Positions 39,418 to 48,874 of a DNA stretch of 64,000 nucleotides are shown piece by piece. Made by a program: the position numbers and the translations under genes. Within the stretch, counting starts at the first letter, position 1. Each line of letters starts with the position of its first letter. The stretch comes from Aquabacterium lacunae (GTDB taxonomy: Bacteria > Pseudomonadota > Gammaproteobacteria > Burkholderiales > Burkholderiaceae_C): positions 248,001-312,000 of the forward strand of contig NZ_SIXI01000003.1 of the NCBI RefSeq assembly GCF_004310865.1. Reading direction: 5' to 3'. Below the pieces are notes generated by a model. The model ran no database searches, was not told the DNA's origin, and saw nothing but the letters and a program-made list of their open reading frames with translations.

Positions 39418-39445
39418 AAGCCAGCCCTGTCAGGCTGGCTTTTTT
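39418..39445 (+). terminator. terminator after higA
   Basis: The stem AGCCAGCC/GGCTGGCT is followed by a run of T, 50 nt past the HigA stop. Confidence 0.9.
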
Positions 39446-39485
39446 CATGGGCACTCAGAACGAGATGGGCGCTGCCCATGCCCAC

Positions 39486-41000
39486 TCACTGGAAGGCCAC
39501 TTCGGCAAAGCTGCGCAGCTTGCGGCTGTGCAGCTGCTCCATGCGATTACGGCGCAGACGCTCGAGCGCGCGAAGGCCAATGCGCAGGTGCTGGTCGACC
39601 CGGTCGCGGTAGAACTGGTTGGCCATGCCCGGCAGCTTGATTTCGCCGTGCAGGGGCTTGTCGCTCACACACAGCAAGGTGCCGTAAGGCACCCGGAAAC
39701 GGAAGCCATTGGCTGCGATGGTGGCGCTTTCCATGTCGAGCGCAATGGCGCGGCTCTGGCTGAAACGGCGCTCGGGCTCGCGGTGGGGCATCAGCTCCCA
39801 GTTGCGGTTGTCGGTGGTGGCCACGGTGCCCGTGCGCATGATGCCCTTGAGCTCGTAACCCGACAGCTGGGTCACGTCGGCCACGGCACCTTCGAGCGCC
39901 AGCTGGATTTCGGCCAGCGGCGGGATCGGCACCCACAGCGGCAGGTCTTCGTCGAGCACGTGGTCTTCGCGCACGTAGCCATGGGCCAGCACGTAATCAC
40001 CCAGCTGCTGCGAGTTGCGCAGACCAGCGCAGTGGCCCAGCATGATCCACGCCAGCGGGCGCAGCACTGCGATGTGGTCGGTGATGGTCTTGGCGTTCGA
40101 CGGCCCCACCCCGATGTTGACCATGGTCACGCCGCTGCGGTCACGGCGCACCAGGTGGTAGGCGGGCATCTGCGGCAGGCGCGGCGGCACCGCCCCCAGG
40201 GCATCGAAGGCCTCGGCCGGCACCCCGGCGCGGCGCGTGACCACATTGCCCGGCTCGATGAAGGCGATGCAGTCGTCGTCATCGTGCGGGTGGGCCGGGT
40301 CAGGGGCGCGGGCCATGATGTCGCGGCCGATCTGCACGAACTGGTCGATGTAAAACTGGTAGTTCGTGAACAGCACGAAGTTCTGGAAATGCTCGGGCGA
40401 AGTGCCGGTGTAGTGCTTGAGCCGGTGCAGCGAGTAATCGACCCGCGGTGCGGTGAACAGGGCCAGCGGGCGCGGGGCGCCAGCGCGAGCGTCGTGCGTG
40501 CCGTTGGCGATGCCGTCGTCCATGGCGGCCAGGTCGGGCAGGTCGAACACGTCGCGCATCAGCAGGCGACGCTCGGGCGTGAGGTTGCCTTCGGCGTGGT
40601 GGTTGTCGGCCAGCGAGAAGTGCAGCGGGATGGGCTCTCGGCTCAGGCCCACCTCCACGGCCACGCGGTGGTTGGCCAGCAGCAGCTCGATCTGTTCACG
40701 GTAGTAATCGGCGAACAGGTCGGGGCGGGTGATGGTGGTCTCGTAGGTGCCCGGGCCCGCCACGAACCCGTAGGGCAGGCGCGAATCGGCTCGTGCCACG
40801 GTGTCGGTGTGGATGCGCACGAAGGGGTACTTGGCGCGCACCGGCTTGTCGAAGGTTTCACCGGCCACGAAGCGGCTGAGGGCTTCGCGCAGGTAGGCGA
40901 TCTGGCCGTCGTACAGGGCCTGGATGTGGTCGAAAGCGGCCTGGGCGTTGTCGAAGTGGCGGGAGACGGCCTTGGGGGCCTCAAGCGGTGTCGTGCTCAT
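39486..41000 (-). CDS. amn: AMP nucleosidase
   Basis: A 504-residue enzyme that splits AMP into adenine and ribose 5-phosphate, regulating the adenylate pool. The N-terminal regulatory part (FDNAQAAFDHIQALYDGQI; KYPFVRIHTDT) and the C-terminal nucleoside-phosphorylase-like domain (TMVNIGVGPSNAKTITDHI; ALDMESATIAANGFRFRVPYGT) both match the bacterial Amn family in order and length. It is a monocistronic gene convergent with higA. Confidence 0.95.
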   Translation of the reverse strand: MSTTPLEAPKAVSRHFDNAQAAFDHIQALYDGQIAYLREALSRFVAGETFDKPVRAKYPFVRIHTDTVARADSRLPYGFVAGPGTYETTITRPDLFADYYREQIELLLANHRVAVEVGLSREPIPLHFSLADNHHAEGNLTPERRLLMRDVFDLPDLAAMDDGIANGTHDARAGAPRPLALFTAPRVDYSLHRLKHYTGTSPEHFQNFVLFTNYQFYIDQFVQIGRDIMARAPDPAHPHDDDDCIAFIEPGNVVTRRAGVPAEAFDALGAVPPRLPQMPAYHLVRRDRSGVTMVNIGVGPSNAKTITDHIAVLRPLAWIMLGHCAGLRNSQQLGDYVLAHGYVREDHVLDEDLPLWVPIPPLAEIQLALEGAVADVTQLSGYELKGIMRTGTVATTDNRNWELMPHREPERRFSQSRAIALDMESATIAANGFRFRVPYGTLLCVSDKPLHGEIKLPGMANQFYRDRVDQHLRIGLRALERLRRNRMEQLHSRKLRSFAEVAFQ

Positions 41001-41104
41001 CAGGGCGCCTTGAGAAAACTCGTGGACTGCGATGGTTCATTGTGAACCTGTCGCCCCTGGCCCCTGGCGCGATGTGGTCTGTGCCCGACAGGCACTTCGG
41101 GTGA

Positions 41105-41551
41105 TCAGCGCGCGGCCGATGCAGCGGCCGCAGTCTGCGCCCCCACGGGCTCGGTCACGAAGGCCAGCTTGCGCAACTCAGCGGCCTTGAGCAGCCCCAA
41201 CACCTCGGCCACCTGGCCATAGGGCACGGCCCGGTCGGCACGCAGGTGCACTTCGGTGTCGCTGCCCTTGAGGGCCTGCAGGCGCTCGGCCAGGGCCTCT
41301 GGGGTGATCACGGTGTCGTCCAGGCGCACCGCGTTGTCGGCCGTCAGCGTGATGCGGATGGCCTTGGGGTTGGGCGGCTGCTTCTGCGTGCCCTGGGTGC
41401 TGGGCAGGTTGAGCTTCAGACCCGACGACATGAGGGGCGCGGTCAGCATGAAGATCACCAGCAACACCAGCATGACATCGATCAGCGGCGTCATGTTGAT
41501 CTCGCTCATGGGGGTCTCGCCCCGCTTGCGTTCGATGCGACCGAAGGCCAT
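41105..41551 (-). CDS. exbD: ExbD/TolR family biopolymer transport protein
   Basis: A 148-residue single-pass protein. The motif EINMTPLIDVMLVLLVIFMLTAP starts near residue 17 and carries the proton-path aspartate in the TM helix. The periplasmic part is about 100 residues. It starts 12 nt after the ExbB/TolQ-like gene and works with it as a proton-driven motor that energises TonB or TolA. Neither tonB nor tolA is in the window, so the partner is uncertain. Confidence 0.9.
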   Translation of the reverse strand: MAFGRIERKRGETPMSEINMTPLIDVMLVLLVIFMLTAPLMSSGLKLNLPSTQGTQKQPPNPKAIRITLTADNAVRLDDTVITPEALAERLQALKGSDTEVHLRADRAVPYGQVAEVLGLLKAAELRKLAFVTEPVGAQTAAAASAAR

Positions 41552-41563
41552 GGGCAGCGGGCC

Positions 41564-42232
41564 TCAGTCGTCCTGGCTGGCCGGGCGGTCGGCCCCCAGC
41601 AGGGCCTCGCGCAGGTCGTGGGCAAAGCCTTCCAGGTCGGTTTCGAGCTGGTTGATGATCTTGCCGAACAGGTTGTAGGCCAGCACGGCCGGGATGGCCA
41701 CGGCCAGCCCCACGGCAGTCATGATGAGGGCCTCGCCCACCGGGCCCGCCACGCGCTCGAGCGAGGCACTGCCTTCGGCGCTGATGCCAGCAATGGCGTG
41801 ATAGATGCCCCACACGGTGCCGAACAGGCCGATGAAGGGCGACACAGCCCCCACCGAGGCCAGCACCACCTGGCCATACTGCAGGCGCTGCAGCACCACA
41901 TGCAGGCTGTCACGCAGGCGGCGCGTGAGCTGGGCATGCGGGTGCACCTGGGCTTCCAGCGAGCCCGGCGCCGTGGTCTGACGCGCGGCCTGTACCAGCG
42001 TCTGCAGCACGCCATCACGGTCATGCGCCGCCAGGCTCTGTTCGGCCGCAGCCAGGTCGGCCGAGCGCCAGAAGGCCTGCACGCCGCCGGGCAGGTCGCG
42101 GCGCACGCGGTTGAGCAGCCAGGTCTTCCAGCCGATCAGCACCCAGCTGGCCACCGACATCAGCAGCATCAGCACAGCCACGGCCTGGATGACCGCGTCG
42201 CCTTCTGCCCAGAGTTGCTGCAGGCTGTCCAT
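41564..42232 (-). CDS. exbB: MotA/TolQ/ExbB family proton channel protein
   Basis: A 222-residue three-helix protein. TM1 is near residues 14-36. The pair of helices near 120-145 and 165-190 contains LASVGAVSPFIGLFGTVWGI and GEALIMTAVGLAVAIPAVLAYN, the conserved ExbB/TolQ channel segments. It forms a stator with the ExbD/TolR protein downstream. The cluster order bamE, dapB, exbB, exbD on one strand suggests shared transcription. Confidence 0.9.
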   Translation of the reverse strand: MDSLQQLWAEGDAVIQAVAVLMLLMSVASWVLIGWKTWLLNRVRRDLPGGVQAFWRSADLAAAEQSLAAHDRDGVLQTLVQAARQTTAPGSLEAQVHPHAQLTRRLRDSLHVVLQRLQYGQVVLASVGAVSPFIGLFGTVWGIYHAIAGISAEGSASLERVAGPVGEALIMTAVGLAVAIPAVLAYNLFGKIINQLETDLEGFAHDLREALLGADRPASQDD

Positions 42233-42242
42233 GGGGTTCAGC

Positions 42243-43055
42243 TCACTTCAGGCCGAGCACGTCGTCCATGCCGAACAGCCCGTGCGGCTGGTGCGACAGG
42301 AAACGCACGGCACGCAGGCTGCCCTGGGCATAGGTGGCGCGGCTGGACGACTTGTGGGTGATCTCGATGCGCTCGCCGGTGCCGGCAAACAGCACGGTGT
42401 GGTCGCCCACGATGTCGCCACCACGCACCGTGGCAAAGCCGATGGTGGACGGGTCGCGCTCGCCGGTCACGCCTTCGCGGCCGTAGATGGCGCATTCCTT
42501 GAGGTCACGGCCCAGGGTCTCGGCCACGACCTCGCCCATGCGCAGCGCGGTGCCACTGGGGGCATCGACCTTGTGGCGGTGGTGGGCTTCGATGATTTCA
42601 ATGTCGAAGCCGGTGTTCAGGGCCTTGGCGGCGTGGCGCAGCAGGTTGAACACCACGTTCACGCCCACGGCCATGTTGGGGGCCATGACGATGGCGATGT
42701 CGCGGGCGGCGGCTTCGATCTCGGCCTTCTGGGCGTCAGAAAAACCCGTGGTGCCGATGACCAGCTTGATCCCGTTGTCGCGGCAGTGGCGCAGGTGCTC
42801 CATCGTGCCTTCGGGGCGGGTGAAGTCGATCAGGTACTGGGCGTTGGCCAGGCCCTTGGCCAAGTCGGATTCGATCAGCACGCCGCTGCGGTGGCCCATC
42901 CAGGCGGTGGCGTCCATGCCCACCGCGGGACTGGTGGCGATGTCGAGTGCGCCACCCAGGGTGCAGTCGTCAGTGGCCTGCACGGCTTCGATCAGCATGC
43001 GGCCCATGCGGCCGGAGGCGCCGGCAATGCCGACGCGGAGCAGTTGTTCAGTCAC
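42243..43055 (-). CDS. dapB: 4-hydroxy-tetrahydrodipicolinate reductase
   Basis: A 270-residue NAD(P)H-dependent reductase of lysine and peptidoglycan synthesis. The nucleotide loop [14 protein letters not shown] is at about 7-20. The catalytic [18 protein letters not shown] block (histidine and lysine) and the IGTTGFS segment are intact. The start is GTG. It begins 24 nt after bamE and ends 10 nt before exbB. Confidence 0.97.
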   Translation of the reverse strand: MTEQLLRVGIAGASGRMGRMLIEAVQATDDCTLGGALDIATSPAVGMDATAWMGHRSGVLIESDLAKGLANAQYLIDFTRPEGTMEHLRHCRDNGIKLVIGTTGFSDAQKAEIEAAARDIAIVMAPNMAVGVNVVFNLLRHAAKALNTGFDIEIIEAHHRHKVDAPSGTALRMGEVVAETLGRDLKECAIYGREGVTGERDPSTIGFATVRGGDIVGDHTVLFAGTGERIEITHKSSSRATYAQGSLRAVRFLSHQPHGLFGMDDVLGLK

Positions 43056-43079
43056 GGTGGGAACTCTCAGCGAATGTGT

Positions 43080-43631
43080 TCAGGGGCGGCCGGCTTCCAG
43101 GGGCGGGTAATCGCGGTTGGGGCCTTGCGGCACCTTGATGCGATTTTCCTGCTTGGGCGGCACGGGCAAGGCGGCGATCTGTTCGGCCGTCAGGTTGACC
43201 GGCGGTTTGCGGTCAGACGGTTTGGTGTCGATGGCGGCCACGAACTCGCGCTCGGTGGGCAGCTTGTCGGCTTCGATGCGGTCGAGCTTGTCGCCCGCAA
43301 AAAACAGGGTGACGCGGCGCTGCTGGGCCGGCACGCCCTGGCGGGCGATGGTGAACACGTAGTCCCAGCGGTCGGCGTGGAACACGTCGGTCAGCAGCGG
43401 GGTGCCCAGGATCTCGCGCACCTGCGCCTTGCCCAGGCCGGGCTGGATCTGGGCCATGACCTCTTGCGTGACCACATTGCCCTGCACGATTTCGATGCGG
43501 TAGGGCTTGATCAGGCCAAACAGGGTTTCGGCGCCCTCGCTGCTGGCGGTGCGCGTGGACGAGCACCCCGACAGGGTGGCGACCGCCAGAGCGGCCAGGC
43601 CCAGCAGGCGGGCGGAGGAAGAAGGCAGCAT
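43080..43631 (-). CDS. bamE: outer-membrane assembly lipoprotein BamE
   Basis: A 183-residue lipoprotein of the BAM complex. The lipobox is LSGC (about residues 20-23), which makes the cysteine the lipidated N-terminus. The SmpA/OmlA core reads YRIEIVQGNVVTQEVMAQI, then GLGKAQVREILGTPLLTDVFHADRWDYVF, the family signature. A proline-rich tail of about 50 residues is longer than in E. coli BamE. Divergent from fur, the usual arrangement in betaproteobacteria. Confidence 0.95.
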   Translation of the reverse strand: MLPSSSARLLGLAALAVATLSGCSSTRTASSEGAETLFGLIKPYRIEIVQGNVVTQEVMAQIQPGLGKAQVREILGTPLLTDVFHADRWDYVFTIARQGVPAQQRRVTLFFAGDKLDRIEADKLPTEREFVAAIDTKPSDRKPPVNLTAEQIAALPVPPKQENRIKVPQGPNRDYPPLEAGRP

Positions 43632-43806
43632 GCAGCCAGGTCCTTTGAAGGGAGCGTTCAGTGAAGCTTTCGATGAAGCGAACGGTGCCAGTGCATTCGG
43701 CAAGGCCTTGAACGTGTGCTGAACAAGGCTTCCCGATATCATCATGCATTCTAGCGGTGCGCCGAGTGTGGCCGCCCAGACCCAACCGCACTCCACACGC
43801 ACCCAT

Positions 43807-44247
43807 ATGCCCAACATGACGCACGCCGAAGAGCTCAAGAACAGCGGCCTGAAGGCCACGCTGCCCCGCATCAAGATCCTGGAAGTGTTCCAGCAGGCCA
43901 ACCAGCGCCACATGACGGCCGAAGACGTCTACAAGGTGCTGCTGGGCGAGGGCTCGGACATCGGCTTGGCCACCGTGTACCGCGTGCTGATGCAGTTCGA
44001 GCAGGCCGGCATCCTGAGCCGCAACCACTTCGAAGCCGGCAAGGCCGTGTTCGAGCTGAACGAAGGCAAGCACCACGACCACCTGGTGTGCGTGGTGTGC
44101 GGCAAGGTGGAAGAGTTTTACGACGCGGAAATCGAAGCCCGCCAGCAGGCCATCGCCAAGGAGCGGGGCTACACGCTGCAGGACCACGCGCTGTCGCTGT
44201 ACGTGGTGTGCAGCAAGCCGGAATGCCAGAACAGCGCGCGGCGCTGA
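43807..44247 (+). CDS. fur: ferric uptake regulator Fur
   Basis: A 146-residue metal-dependent repressor. The start MPNMTHAEELKNSGLKATLPR is the normal one; an ATG at 43744 would add 21 unrelated residues. The winged-helix region (TAEDVYKVLLGEGSDIGLATVYRVL) is followed by the metal-binding HHDHLVCVVCGKVEEF segment, with the C-x-x-C of the structural zinc site and a second cysteine pair near the end (CSKPEC). Divergent from bamE. Confidence 0.97.
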   Translation: MPNMTHAEELKNSGLKATLPRIKILEVFQQANQRHMTAEDVYKVLLGEGSDIGLATVYRVLMQFEQAGILSRNHFEAGKAVFELNEGKHHDHLVCVVCGKVEEFYDAEIEARQQAIAKERGYTLQDHALSLYVVCSKPECQNSARR

Positions 44248-44270
44248 ACCCGCACAACGCCCGAGGCTGG

Positions 44271-45236
44271 TCAGTCGATCGAGCCGCGCTCCATGGCGCG
44301 CTGGTGTCGCTCGATGAACTCTTTGTAGGTGTCGATGCCGCGCAGTTGCAGCACCGTGTTGCGCACGGCGGCTTCCACCAGCACGGCCAGGTTGCGACCG
44401 GCGTCCACCGCGATCACCACCTTGCGCACCTGCACGCCCATCACCTCTTCGTAGAGGGGCTCGTAAGGCAGGCGCTCGAACTCGCGCTCCATGGTCTCCT
44501 TGCGCACCAGGTGCACGATGAGCTTGAGGCGCATCTTGCGGCGCACGGCCGTCTCACCAAAGATGGCCTTGATGTCGAGCAGGCCGATGCCGCGCACTTC
44601 CAGCAGGTTCTGCAGCAGCGCCGGGCAACGCCCTTCGATGGCGGTGCGTGACACGCGGTACAGGTCGACCGCGTCGTCGGCGACCAGGCCATGGCCGCGC
44701 GAAATGAGTTCCAGACCCAGTTCGCTCTTGCCCAGACCCGATTCGCCCGTCAGCAGCACGCCCAGGCCCAGGATGTCCATGAACACGCCATGGCGGGTGA
44801 TGCGCTCGGCAAAGTGCTGGGTCAGGTAGCTGCGCAGCACGTCGATCACGTGGCCGGCCGGCTCTTTCGTGACGAACAGCGGGATGCCGGCACGGCCGCA
44901 CATGGCCACCAGGCGGTCAGACGGCGCCTGACCGTCGGCCACCACCACCACGGGCGGCTCCAGGGTCACGATGCGCTGGATGCGACGTTCCTGGTCTTCC
45001 GGGGTGGAGTTTTCGAAGTAAGCGTGTTCACGCACGCCCACGATCTGCACCCGGTAGGGGTGGATGTAGTTCAGGTAACCGACCAGGTCGGCCGCCGACT
45101 GGGCCGATTGCACCGCCTCTTCGTCGAAGCGACGCTCAGGGTGGGCGTGGCCGGCGATCCATTCCCACCGCAGGGCGGTGCGGTTGGCCTCGAAGAGCAG
45201 CTCGGCACTGATGACAGCAAGGTCTTTGGCGGACAC
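44271..45236 (-). CDS. hprK: HPr kinase/phosphorylase
   Basis: A 321-residue bifunctional enzyme that phosphorylates and dephosphorylates HPr on its serine. The P-loop [10 protein letters not shown] is at about 155-164. The family signature [20 protein letters not shown] and the N-terminal MurF-like fold are also present. It starts with GTG. In this group the protein belongs to the nitrogen-PTS network with ptsN, which lies 39 nt upstream, rather than to sugar uptake. Confidence 0.96.
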   Translation of the reverse strand: MSAKDLAVISAELLFEANRTALRWEWIAGHAHPERRFDEEAVQSAQSAADLVGYLNYIHPYRVQIVGVREHAYFENSTPEDQERRIQRIVTLEPPVVVVADGQAPSDRLVAMCGRAGIPLFVTKEPAGHVIDVLRSYLTQHFAERITRHGVFMDILGLGVLLTGESGLGKSELGLELISRGHGLVADDAVDLYRVSRTAIEGRCPALLQNLLEVRGIGLLDIKAIFGETAVRRKMRLKLIVHLVRKETMEREFERLPYEPLYEEVMGVQVRKVVIAVDAGRNLAVLVEAAVRNTVLQLRGIDTYKEFIERHQRAMERGSID

Positions 45237-45275
45237 TGGGCGTTCGAGGTGGGTGAGGTGGGGTCAGTTCAACGT

Positions 45276-45749
45276 TCAGGCCACCGACTTGAGCGGCTGC
45301 CAGCGTTCGATCAGGTCGTGCACCGTGGCGGCTTCCGGCTCGGTCTTGAGGCGCTCGCGCAGCTCGCGGTCAGACAGCAGCTCGGCGATTTCCGACAGGA
45401 TCTCGAGGTGGCGCTGGGTGGCGGCCTCGGGCACCAGCAGGAAGATCAGCAGGTTGACAGGCTCGTCATCGGGCGCATCGAACGGAATGGGCTGGTCGAG
45501 ACGCAGCACCGCAGCCAGGGGGTTCTTCAACCCCTTGATGCGGCCATGGGGAATGGCCACGCCATGTCCCAGACCGGTCGACCCCAGCCGCTCACGCGCG
45601 AACAGGTTGTCGGTCACCGTGGCGCGTGCGATCGCGTGGTGATTCTCGAACAACAGACCCGCGTGCTCGAACACACGCTTCTTGCTGCTCGCTTCCACAC
45701 CCACCAGCACTTGGTTGGCAGGCAGGATGGATGAAAGTCTGTTGGACAT
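45276..45749 (-). CDS. ptsN: PTS IIA-like nitrogen regulatory protein
   Basis: A 157-residue EIIA(Ntr). The phosphorylatable histidine is in GLGHGVAIPHGRIKGL (about 60-75), and the domain covers the whole protein. It relays phosphate from the nitrogen PTS to control potassium, nitrogen and stress functions. It shares a strand with hpf upstream and hprK downstream. Confidence 0.95.
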   Translation of the reverse strand: MSNRLSSILPANQVLVGVEASSKKRVFEHAGLLFENHHAIARATVTDNLFARERLGSTGLGHGVAIPHGRIKGLKNPLAAVLRLDQPIPFDAPDDEPVNLLIFLLVPEAATQRHLEILSEIAELLSDRELRERLKTEPEAATVHDLIERWQPLKSVA

Positions 45750-46075
45750 GCTTCAGCAGGGACGACGGTCAGACCTTGTTCCCTGCCCCCGGGACAGATG
45801 AGGGGCGGATTATAGAAACCCGCGGCCAGCCTGGGGCGGCCCGAAGGCCCACCAGTTCAAGGGATTTTGCATGGCTTGCTGCGGCGCAGCAAGTGTGGTC
45901 GGCCACATTCATCACAAAAGCTTCACGAAACTGCCTTGCGATCATGGTGCATGCCCTGCTCCGCGAAGGTGCATGAAAAACGGCCCCGAAGGGCCGTCAA
46001 CTTGGTGCCTCGCTGCGCGGGCGTCCCGCACTCAGCGCGCACAAGAAACTGCTGTGTCGTGCGGTGCTTTCCAGG
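45750..46075 (-). other. intergenic between hpf and ptsN
   Basis: These 326 nt hold the terminator after hpf (near 45976) and presumably the ptsN promoter. I see no open frame with coding character and no structured RNA. Confidence 0.6.
45976..45999 (-). terminator. terminator after hpf
   Basis: The stem ACGGCCC/GGGCCGT with a short loop carries a minus-strand T-run (45980-45976), 77 nt after the hpf stop. It separates hpf from ptsN. Confidence 0.85.
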
Positions 46076-46429
46076 TCACAGGGGCATCTCCCAGACGTTG
46101 TCGCCCTGACGTTTCAGCGGGGCGTGGTGGTGATCTTGAACCTTGGTCTTGTGACGGCAGACCTGGCGGTCGAGCTTGTCCATCAGGTTGTCGATGGCGG
46201 CGTACAAGTCTTCGTGAGCGGTCTCCACAAAAATGTCCTTGCCCTTGACGTGCAAGTTGACTTCAGCCTTCTGACGACGATCCTTTTCCTTTTGCTTTTC
46301 AACACTCAGGATGACCGTCACGTCCACCACCTGGTCAAAGTGTCGGGTGACCTTGTCGAGCTTGGTGAGCACATACTCTCGCAGCGCGGGAGTCACTTCC
46401 AGATGGTGGCCACTGATCGTCAGATTCAT
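46076..46429 (-). CDS. hpf: ribosome hibernation-promoting factor
   Basis: A 117-residue HPF/RaiA family protein that inactivates ribosomes in stationary phase. [20 protein letters not shown] is the classic start, and the double-stranded-RNA-like fold follows ([44 protein letters not shown]). A perfect AAAGGAGG lies 5 nt before the ATG. The usual upstream neighbour rpoN is not here: the 269 nt before the gene are noncoding and a thiolase follows. Confidence 0.95.
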   Translation of the reverse strand: MNLTISGHHLEVTPALREYVLTKLDKVTRHFDQVVDVTVILSVEKQKEKDRRQKAEVNLHVKGKDIFVETAHEDLYAAIDNLMDKLDRQVCRHKTKVQDHHHAPLKRQGDNVWEMPL

Positions 46430-46698
46430 ACCGCCTCCTTTCGAGGGCAGAGAGGTTGGAAACACCGGCTTTCTGGACTGCCTGGCGGTGTCTCATCGCC
46501 TGGGGCAATTCGTCAACCGGAAGATCAGTGTGCGCCTGTTCGGGGCACATGACAAGTCCATGACAGCAGTGTTTGCATCGATTTACGGGCCTGCGTGAAG
46601 GATCTACGATCTGAGGCTGATCAGGGTCAAACGCCCTCAAGTGGTGCAGCCTCGCGCCGACGCGACGCGCGCTGCCCCCAGGGCCCAGGCGGGCCCGC

Positions 46699-47910
46699 TC
46701 AGCACAGCTCCAGGGCCACGGCCGTGGCCTCTCCGCCGCCGATGCACAGTGCGGCCACCCCTTTGCGCTCTCCCCTCTGGCGCATGGCGTGGAGCAGCGT
46801 GACCAGCAGGCGCGCGCCGGTGGCCCCGATGGGGTGACCCAGCGCACAGGCACCGCCGTGCACGTTCACACGCTCGGTGTCCAGCGCCAGGGCCTGCACC
46901 GCCACCAGGGTGACCAGGGCGAAGGCTTCGTTGATCTCCCACAGCCCCACGTCATCGACCTCCCATGCCACCTCGGCCAGCAAGGCTTCGATGGCACCCA
47001 CCGGCGCGGTGGTGAACTGCGCCGGCTCGCGCGCATGACTGCTGTGCGCCACCACGCGGGCCAGCGGCTTGCATCCGAGGCTGAGGGCGGTGGAATGGCG
47101 CATGAGCACGAGGGCCGCTGCACCGTCAGACAGGCTGCTGGCATTGGCCGCGGTGATGGTGCCCTGCGGCCCGAACACCGGCTTGAGCTGTGGGATGCGA
47201 TCGGGCTGCACACCCCAAGGGGTTTCGTCTCGCTGCACCAGGCTCATTGCCGCCGCGCGGTCGGAGCGGGCGCGCCGCTCGCTGACCGGCACAGGCACCA
47301 CCTCGGCGTCAAAGCCCCCGGCCTGCCACGCCGCCAGCGCACGCGCCGTGGACAAGGCCGCCCAGGCATCCTGCTCGCCACGGGTGAGCCCGAATTCGGT
47401 GGCCGTGAGCTCGGCCAACTGCCCCATCAGCAGGCCCTTGTGGCGGGTGTCGCAGGCTTCCTGCAAACCATCGAAATACAGGTGATCCAGCAGCTGGGCA
47501 TGTCCCATGCGCACACCCTGGCGCGAAAACGGCAGCAGGTGCGGTGCCTGGCTCATCGACTCCATGCCGCCGGCCACGACCACATCGGTGGTGCCGGCCA
47601 GCAGCAGGTCATGGGCCAGCATCACGGCCTTCATGCCCGAGCCACACACTTTGCCGATGGTGGTGCATGGCACCCGCATCGGCAGACCCGCCTGCAAGGC
47701 CGCCTGCCGGGCAGGCGCCTGCCCGAGCCCGGCCGTGAGCACGCAGCCCATCAACACCTCGCCCACGTGCTGCGGGCCCAGGTCGAGCTGGGCCAGGGCC
47801 CCGCGGATGGCCGCGGCTCCCAGGGCTGGCGCCGACACGCCAGACAGCCCGCCCATGAAGGCCCCCATGGGAGTGCGGGCCGCGGCAACGATCACGATGG
47901 CGTCATGCAT
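46699..47910 (-). CDS. acetyl-CoA acetyltransferase (thiolase)
   Basis: A 403-residue thiolase. The acyl-carrying cysteine is in TIGKVCGSGMKAV (about 86-98). The active-site histidine is in NVHGGACALGHPIGATGAR and the second cysteine in ALCIGGGEATAVALE. The start region IVIVAAARTPMGAF is typical. It follows an SDR-type dehydrogenase by 27 nt, and the two could run the last two steps of a branched-chain or fatty acid degradation route. Specificity is not readable. Confidence 0.93.
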   Translation of the reverse strand: MHDAIVIVAAARTPMGAFMGGLSGVSAPALGAAAIRGALAQLDLGPQHVGEVLMGCVLTAGLGQAPARQAALQAGLPMRVPCTTIGKVCGSGMKAVMLAHDLLLAGTTDVVVAGGMESMSQAPHLLPFSRQGVRMGHAQLLDHLYFDGLQEACDTRHKGLLMGQLAELTATEFGLTRGEQDAWAALSTARALAAWQAGGFDAEVVPVPVSERRARSDRAAAMSLVQRDETPWGVQPDRIPQLKPVFGPQGTITAANASSLSDGAAALVLMRHSTALSLGCKPLARVVAHSSHAREPAQFTTAPVGAIEALLAEVAWEVDDVGLWEINEAFALVTLVAVQALALDTERVNVHGGACALGHPIGATGARLLVTLLHAMRQRGERKGVAALCIGGGEATAVALELC

Positions 47911-47937
47911 GGCATCGCCCCCCTTCAGGCACCGGGT

Positions 47938-48717
47938 TCACCGCGGGGCCATGCGCAAGGCCCCGTCGAGCCGGATGACTTCACCATTGAGGTAATCGTT
48001 GGCGAAGATGTGCAGCACCAGTGCAGCAAACTCCTGAGGCAGCCCGGTGCGCGCCGGGAACGGCACACTGGCCCCCAGGGCTGCCTGCACCTTGTCGGGC
48101 AGGCCAGCCAGCATGGGCGTCTGCATCAGGCCGGGCGCCACGGTCATGACCCGGACGCCCTGCGCCGCCAGCTCACGCGCCAGCGGCAGTGTCATGGCCA
48201 CCACACCGCCTTTGGAGGCGGCATAGGCCGCCTGGCCCACCTGCCCGTCATAGGCCGCGATGGAGGCCGTGTTGACGATCACGCCGCGCTGCCCCTGCGG
48301 ATCGGGTGCTTGCACCGCAAGCGCCTGAGCCATGCAAGCCAGCATCAGGAACACCCCCGTCAGGTTCACGGCCAGGGTGCGCGCAAACAACTCGGGCGGA
48401 TGCAGCCCGTCGGCCCCCAGCACCTTGCGGCCCACGGCCACACCGGCGCATTGCACCAGCCCACCCAGCCCTTGCGCACAGTGCGCAGCATGGGCCTGGG
48501 CAGCCTGCACGGCCGCGGCCACGCTGCCGGCATCGGCCACATCGGTGCACTGAAAACGCACCGCAGGCCCCAGCCGATCGGCCACGGCCTCGCCCTGCAC
48601 GCGGTTCACATCGGCCACCAGCACGCGGGCACCGGCAACCACCAGGGCCTCGGTCACGGCCAGCCCCAGGCCCGAGGCGCCACCGGTCACCACCACGCAG
48701 CGGTCATGCACGTCCAT
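47938..48717 (-). CDS. SDR family 3-hydroxyacyl-CoA dehydrogenase-like
   Basis: A 259-residue short-chain dehydrogenase. The NAD-binding glycine motif is VVTGGASGLGLAV (about 8-20), the acidic residue for NAD preference is in VLVADVN, and the catalytic Y-x-x-x-K is in AYAASKGGVVAMTLPLAREL. The sequence, especially the LDGALRMAPR end, resembles the type II 3-hydroxyacyl-CoA dehydrogenase (HSD10-like) group. The thiolase gene downstream supports a beta-oxidation role. Confidence 0.9.
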   Translation of the reverse strand: MDVHDRCVVVTGGASGLGLAVTEALVVAGARVLVADVNRVQGEAVADRLGPAVRFQCTDVADAGSVAAAVQAAQAHAAHCAQGLGGLVQCAGVAVGRKVLGADGLHPPELFARTLAVNLTGVFLMLACMAQALAVQAPDPQGQRGVIVNTASIAAYDGQVGQAAYAASKGGVVAMTLPLARELAAQGVRVMTVAPGLMQTPMLAGLPDKVQAALGASVPFPARTGLPQEFAALVLHIFANDYLNGEVIRLDGALRMAPR

Positions 48718-48874
48718 GTGCGCTCTCCTTGGCCCACGCATCACTCAGGGCTTTGGGGCCATCGTGCCCCGCACGGCCGCACGGCGCAAGCGCACTGCGT
48801 CACAGGTGCGCGGGTCTTGAAAGAGGCACAGGCGTTGCACGGGCCTGAGCCCGTGCCGGCACGCATGGCCGCGA

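Noticed and set aside
43735-43755. Possible Fur box between bamE and fur
   Set aside because: Only a loose match to the 19-bp GATAAT-type consensus; too weak to call.
46430-46698. rpoN upstream of hpf
   Set aside because: Only 269 nt of noncoding DNA precede hpf and a thiolase gene follows; rpoN must be elsewhere.
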